DNA of 53,943 nucleotides from Gammaproteobacteria bacterium 45_16_T64 (GTDB lineage: Bacteria; Pseudomonadota; Gammaproteobacteria; Pseudomonadales; Ketobacteraceae): contig MABD01000054.1 in NCBI GenBank assembly GCA_002162955.1, forward strand, positions 33,043 through 86,985, read 5' to 3'. Below the pieces are notes generated by a model. The model worked only from the letters and a program-made list of their open reading frames with translations. It did no database searches and was not told the origin of the DNA. Positions 50,980-53,943 of the stretch are shown in pieces; within the stretch, counting starts at the first letter, position 1, and each line of letters opens with the position of its first letter. A program made the position numbers and the translations under genes.

Positions 50980-53046
50980 ATGTCGTCTAGCACTGGGAAG
51001 CTGGATACCAGCACTAAATCGTCAAATCTCGTACCGGTTTATATCATCGGCCTCATCGTTATGATGGGACTTATGTTAGTAAACTTCTTTTTGGTTGCAG
51101 ACCATACCGGGAAGTCGGCCAAGTACATCACCAAGGCAACGGAGCTGAAGGTTCTTTCTCAGCGTATCGCAAAGAATGCCCTGGAATCCGCCGCAGGTAA
51201 CGCAGACGCGTTTGCCTTCTTGGAACAAGCTCGGGTTGAGTTTGGTTTAGCATGGGACCAAATCAAGAGTGGAGATGCAGAGGAAGGCTTTAGTGCTGAC
51301 TCGGTCTTTGTATCAACAGGTAATCAAGAAATAGCAGCGGTTGATAAGGTATGGAAAAGCGTATCTCAAAATGCTGATGTTATCTTGCAAGGCCAGCAGA
51401 CAGTGGTAAACCTGCACGATGTGGCAAAAGCATTGGGTGATACGATTCCGGTACTACAGGAAGAATATGATCTGGTGGTAGAAACCTTATTGGATAATCG
51501 TGCCCCGGCGAGCCAAGTCGCGGTAGCACAGCGGCAATCACTGCTTGCTGAAAGAATCGTACGAAGCGTTAACAAGGTATTGGAAGGTGGTGAAGATGCG
51601 GTAATGGCCGCTGACAGTTTCGGCCAAGATACCCAACGTTTTGGTCGGGTATTGACCGGTATGCTTGAAGGGGATGCTGCGTTAAACATCAGTCGCGTAC
51701 GTGATTCCGATGCGGTTGATTCGCTAAATGAGATTGCTGATCTGTTCGGCGAAGTAAATGACAGTGTGGACGAGATTCTAGAAAGCTCCCCTGAGCTGTT
51801 CCAGGTCAGACGTGCTGCGGATGACATCTTTGTTGATTCACAGACATTGCTTGATGAAACGGAAGCACTGACTAATCGATTCGAAGAAACCACCATTTCA
51901 GGTGTGTGGTCTACCACTACTGGGGTTATCTTTGCGGTTGCCGCATTGGGTTTCTTATTGTTGATCTTCTTTAGCTTTATCGGTCAAACACGCCGAAGCC
52001 TAGTAGAGGAAGAGCAACGTCGTGAAGAGGAAGAAAAAGCTAACCAAAATAACCAGGAAGCGATCCTTCGACTACTGGATGAATTGGGTGACTTGGCAGA
52101 TGGTGATTTAACCATTCAAACGACCGTAACCGAGGATTTCACTGGTGCGATCGCAGACTCCATCAATTTTACCATTGACCAACTTCGTAGCTTGGTATCG
52201 ACCATTAACGAAACTGCAGTACAGGTATCGTCGGCAGCCCAAGAAACGCAGGCGACAGCGATGCATCTTGCTGAAGCATCAGAGCACCAGGCACAAGAAA
52301 TTGCCGGAGCTTCTGCAGCGGTAAATGAAATGGCCGTATCTATCGACCAAGTATCTGCAAACTCTGCAGAATCAGCAGCGGTTGCGGACCGATCGGTATC
52401 GATCGCGAACAAAGGTGCTGAAGTGGTACAGAATACTATTCATGGTATGGATACTATTCGTGAGCAGATTCAAGAAACCTCAAAACGTATTAAACGATTG
52501 GGTGAATCATCTCAAGAAATCGGGGATATCGTATCCTTGATCAACGACATCTCTGACCAAACGAATATCTTGGCATTGAACGCGGCGATACAGGCATCGA
52601 TGGCTGGGGAAGCCGGACGAGGTTTCGCAGTTGTTGCGGATGAAGTACAGCGACTTGCAGAACGTTCATCAGCGGCGACAAAGCAGATCGAAGCACTGGT
52701 TAAAACCATTCAAACGGATACCAACGAAGCGGTTATCTCGATGGAACATACCACGGCGGAAGTGGTACGGGGAGCTCGATTGGCACAAGATGCGGGTGTT
52801 GCTCTGGAAGAAATCGAGAATGTATCCAGTAACTTGGCTGACTTGATCCAGAACATCTCGAACGCAGCGCGTCAACAGGCAGCATCAGCGGGTCATATCT
52901 CGAATACGATGAACGTTATTCAAGAAATTACCTCTCAGACATCTGCCGGTACCACCGCGACAGCTACCTCGATTGGTAACTTGGCTGAATTGGCGGTACA
53001 GATGCGTAACTCCGTAGCGGGTTTCAAACTACCTGAATCTGCTTAA
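50980..53046 (+). CDS. pilJ: Twitching motility chemoreceptor PilJ
   Basis: Methyl-accepting receptor of the Pil-Chp pathway. 688 residues; ribosome-binding site AGGAG 7 bases upstream. TM1 about 17-38 ([22 protein letters not shown]), then a long helical periplasmic region with PilJ-type N-terminal domains (about 40-305) and TM2 about 308-330 ([21 protein letters not shown]). HAMP and a methyl-accepting signalling domain follow, with the hairpin tip [35 protein letters not shown] cut here by position (about 520-555). The usual receptor tip reads [20 protein letters not shown] is the PilJ variant. It couples to PilI and ChpA to sense pilus or surface signals. Confidence 0.95.
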   Translation: MSSSTGKLDTSTKSSNLVPVYIIGLIVMMGLMLVNFFLVADHTGKSAKYITKATELKVLSQRIAKNALESAAGNADAFAFLEQARVEFGLAWDQIKSGDAEEGFSADSVFVSTGNQEIAAVDKVWKSVSQNADVILQGQQTVVNLHDVAKALGDTIPVLQEEYDLVVETLLDNRAPASQVAVAQRQSLLAERIVRSVNKVLEGGEDAVMAADSFGQDTQRFGRVLTGMLEGDAALNISRVRDSDAVDSLNEIADLFGEVNDSVDEILESSPELFQVRRAADDIFVDSQTLLDETEALTNRFEETTISGVWSTTTGVIFAVAALGFLLLIFFSFIGQTRRSLVEEEQRREEEEKANQNNQEAILRLLDELGDLADGDLTIQTTVTEDFTGAIADSINFTIDQLRSLVSTINETAVQVSSAAQETQATAMHLAEASEHQAQEIAGASAAVNEMAVSIDQVSANSAESAAVADRSVSIANKGAEVVQNTIHGMDTIREQIQETSKRIKRLGESSQEIGDIVSLINDISDQTNILALNAAIQASMAGEAGRGFAVVADEVQRLAERSSAATKQIEALVKTIQTDTNEAVISMEHTTAEVVRGARLAQDAGVALEEIENVSSNLADLIQNISNAARQQAASAGHISNTMNVIQEITSQTSAGTTATATSIGNLAELAVQMRNSVAGFKLPESA

Positions 53047-53062
53047 CTTTTTCTGGAGTTAG

Positions 53063-53926
53063 ATGCCAGTGCCTGCACATAAGTGGAGCATGAAAGAATC
53101 CCTTAAGATGGATGATGAACAATTCATCCTCTGGCAGGCATTGCTCGAAGATAGAACAGGAATGCAAATATCCGCTCAACGGAAGTCATTTCTTGAGACC
53201 AGCTTGGCGATACGAATGCGTGAAGTGGGTTTGCAAGATTATGATGCCTACTACGAAAAGCTGATGTCAGGTTTGACGGGTGAAGTAGAGTGGGCCACGT
53301 TAGTGGATCGATTGACGGTACAAGAAACCAGTTTTTTCCGACATACCAGTTCGTTTGAGCTAGTCCACAATTATTGTGATACGCGTCTTAAAGATGGCGC
53401 TACTAGCGTAGACGTATGGAGTGTGGGGTGTTCTACCGGCGAAGAACCCTATTCATTAGCGATGATGCTGAACGGGTTGACGGAAGAGTATCCTGGAAAA
53501 TACTGGGGTATTACAGCGACAGATATAAGTTTACCTGCGTTGAGCAAAGCTCGACAGGGAATTTATAGCAAGCGTAAATTGGACTTGATGAGCGATGAGT
53601 ACAAAGCACGATATTTCAGTGATGTGCCTGAGTCTCGGAAAGTACAAGTAAACCGTGAATTAAAAGATCGTATCTGTTTTGCACAAGTTAACGTGTTGGA
53701 ACTAGAGTCTGCCCCCATGGCTGGGCTAGATGTGATCTTCTGTCAAAACCTTCTGATTTATTTTCGACGTTGGCGCAAGCGAGATATAGTAACGCATCTT
53801 GCCGAGCGATTGGCACCAGGTGGTCTAATGGTGCTGGGTATTGGTGAGGTGTTGGATTGGAGCCATCCAGATATGGAACGGGTTCCCTATGAAAATACGT
53901 TGGCATTTGCCCGACGAAACGGCTGA
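53063..53926 (+). CDS. pilK: PilK-type CheR methyltransferase
   Basis: 287 residues; GGAG lies 5 bases before the ATG. The helical N-domain has LLEDRTGMQISAQRKSFLETSLAIRMRE and the hallmark LTVQETSFFRHTSSF; the SAM domain has VWSVGCSTGEEPYSLAMMLN, TATDISLPALSKARQGIYSKRKL and VIFCQNLLIYFRRWRKRDI. It should methylate PilJ. 16 bases separate it from pilJ. The last 17 bases of the window include GGGAG, probably the ribosome-binding site of the next pil-chp gene. Confidence 0.92.
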   Translation: MPVPAHKWSMKESLKMDDEQFILWQALLEDRTGMQISAQRKSFLETSLAIRMREVGLQDYDAYYEKLMSGLTGEVEWATLVDRLTVQETSFFRHTSSFELVHNYCDTRLKDGATSVDVWSVGCSTGEEPYSLAMMLNGLTEEYPGKYWGITATDISLPALSKARQGIYSKRKLDLMSDEYKARYFSDVPESRKVQVNRELKDRICFAQVNVLELESAPMAGLDVIFCQNLLIYFRRWRKRDIVTHLAERLAPGGLMVLGIGEVLDWSHPDMERVPYENTLAFARRNG

Positions 53927-53943
53927 TATTAACGCCGGGAGAT

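Noticed and set aside
51366-51917. Long minus-strand open frame of 183 codons inside pilJ
   Set aside because: Serine/alanine-rich shadow of the pilJ coding strand, with no ribosome-binding site and no family resemblance.

Overview
The window is a stretch of gammaproteobacterial chromosome. Its housekeeping gene order closely follows the one I remember from Pseudomonas aeruginosa (rsmD, two M16 peptidases, ftsY-ftsE-ftsX-rpoH, thiS-thiG-trmB, hemW-rdgB-DUF4426-metW-metX, yggT-proC-yggS, pilT-pilU, pyrC'-pyrB-pyrR-ruvX-algH, tonB-gshB, pilGHIJK). Modest GC, long AT-rich intergenic regions, and the large cell-envelope and signalling genes set between the conserved blocks fit a marine relative such as Cellvibrionaceae/Saccharophagus-Teredinibacter. 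That placement is an inference from gene order and composition, not a phylogeny.

Layout. 1-4.4 kb: a secreted protein of unknown role cut by the window edge, a YbaK-like/HDOD fusion protein, and an orphan VgrG (type VI secretion spike). 4.4-8.0 kb (minus strand): rsmD and a pair of M16 metallopeptidases, one catalytic and one with its zinc motif lost. 8.1-14.8 kb (plus): ftsY-ftsE-ftsX, rpoH preceded by a near-perfect CIRCE operator, a DUF423 membrane protein, thiS, thiG and trmB. 15.0-17.9 kb: a very large exported protein joining an HExxH metalloprotease domain, a TolB-like propeller and a beta-barrel-like C-terminus, behind a leader with competing hairpins. 17.9-22.0 kb (minus): metX-metW-DUF4426-rdgB-hemW.

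22.2-33.4 kb is a signalling block inserted between metX and yggT, which I recall as close neighbours in Pseudomonas. It holds an outer-membrane porin, a small PstS-like periplasmic protein, a 1188-residue hybrid histidine kinase with HAMP, GAF and three receiver domains, a stand-alone CheR, a CheB esterase without receiver, and a REC-PAS-GGDEF-EAL protein, all co-oriented. A dynamin-like GTPase converges on it. This is the best candidate for a poorly described system: envelope sensing coupled to methylation and c-di-GMP without a classical chemoreceptor in the cluster.

33.6-38.3 kb: yggS-proC-yggT, with a long hairpin element between proC and yggT, and the divergent twitching ATPases pilT-pilU. 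38.4-42.9 kb is a second accessory block: a ferritin-like di-iron protein, a 7TM-DISM diguanylate cyclase and an AraC-family regulator. 42.9-48.8 kb (minus): gshB, tonB, algH, ruvX, pyrR, pyrB and an inactive dihydroorotase-like pyrC'. 49.1-53.9 kb: the Pil-Chp twitching chemosensory genes pilG, pilH, pilI, pilJ and a pilK-type CheR.

Regulatory architecture is the most distinctive feature. Besides the CIRCE site before rpoH, there are chains of overlapping, mutually exclusive perfect inverted repeats before pilG, before the large protease and over the ribosome-binding site of the HDOD gene. A 441-base structured gap containing an intrinsic terminator splits pilGHI from pilJK. No tRNA, rRNA, CRISPR array, IS element or recognisable riboswitch was seen.
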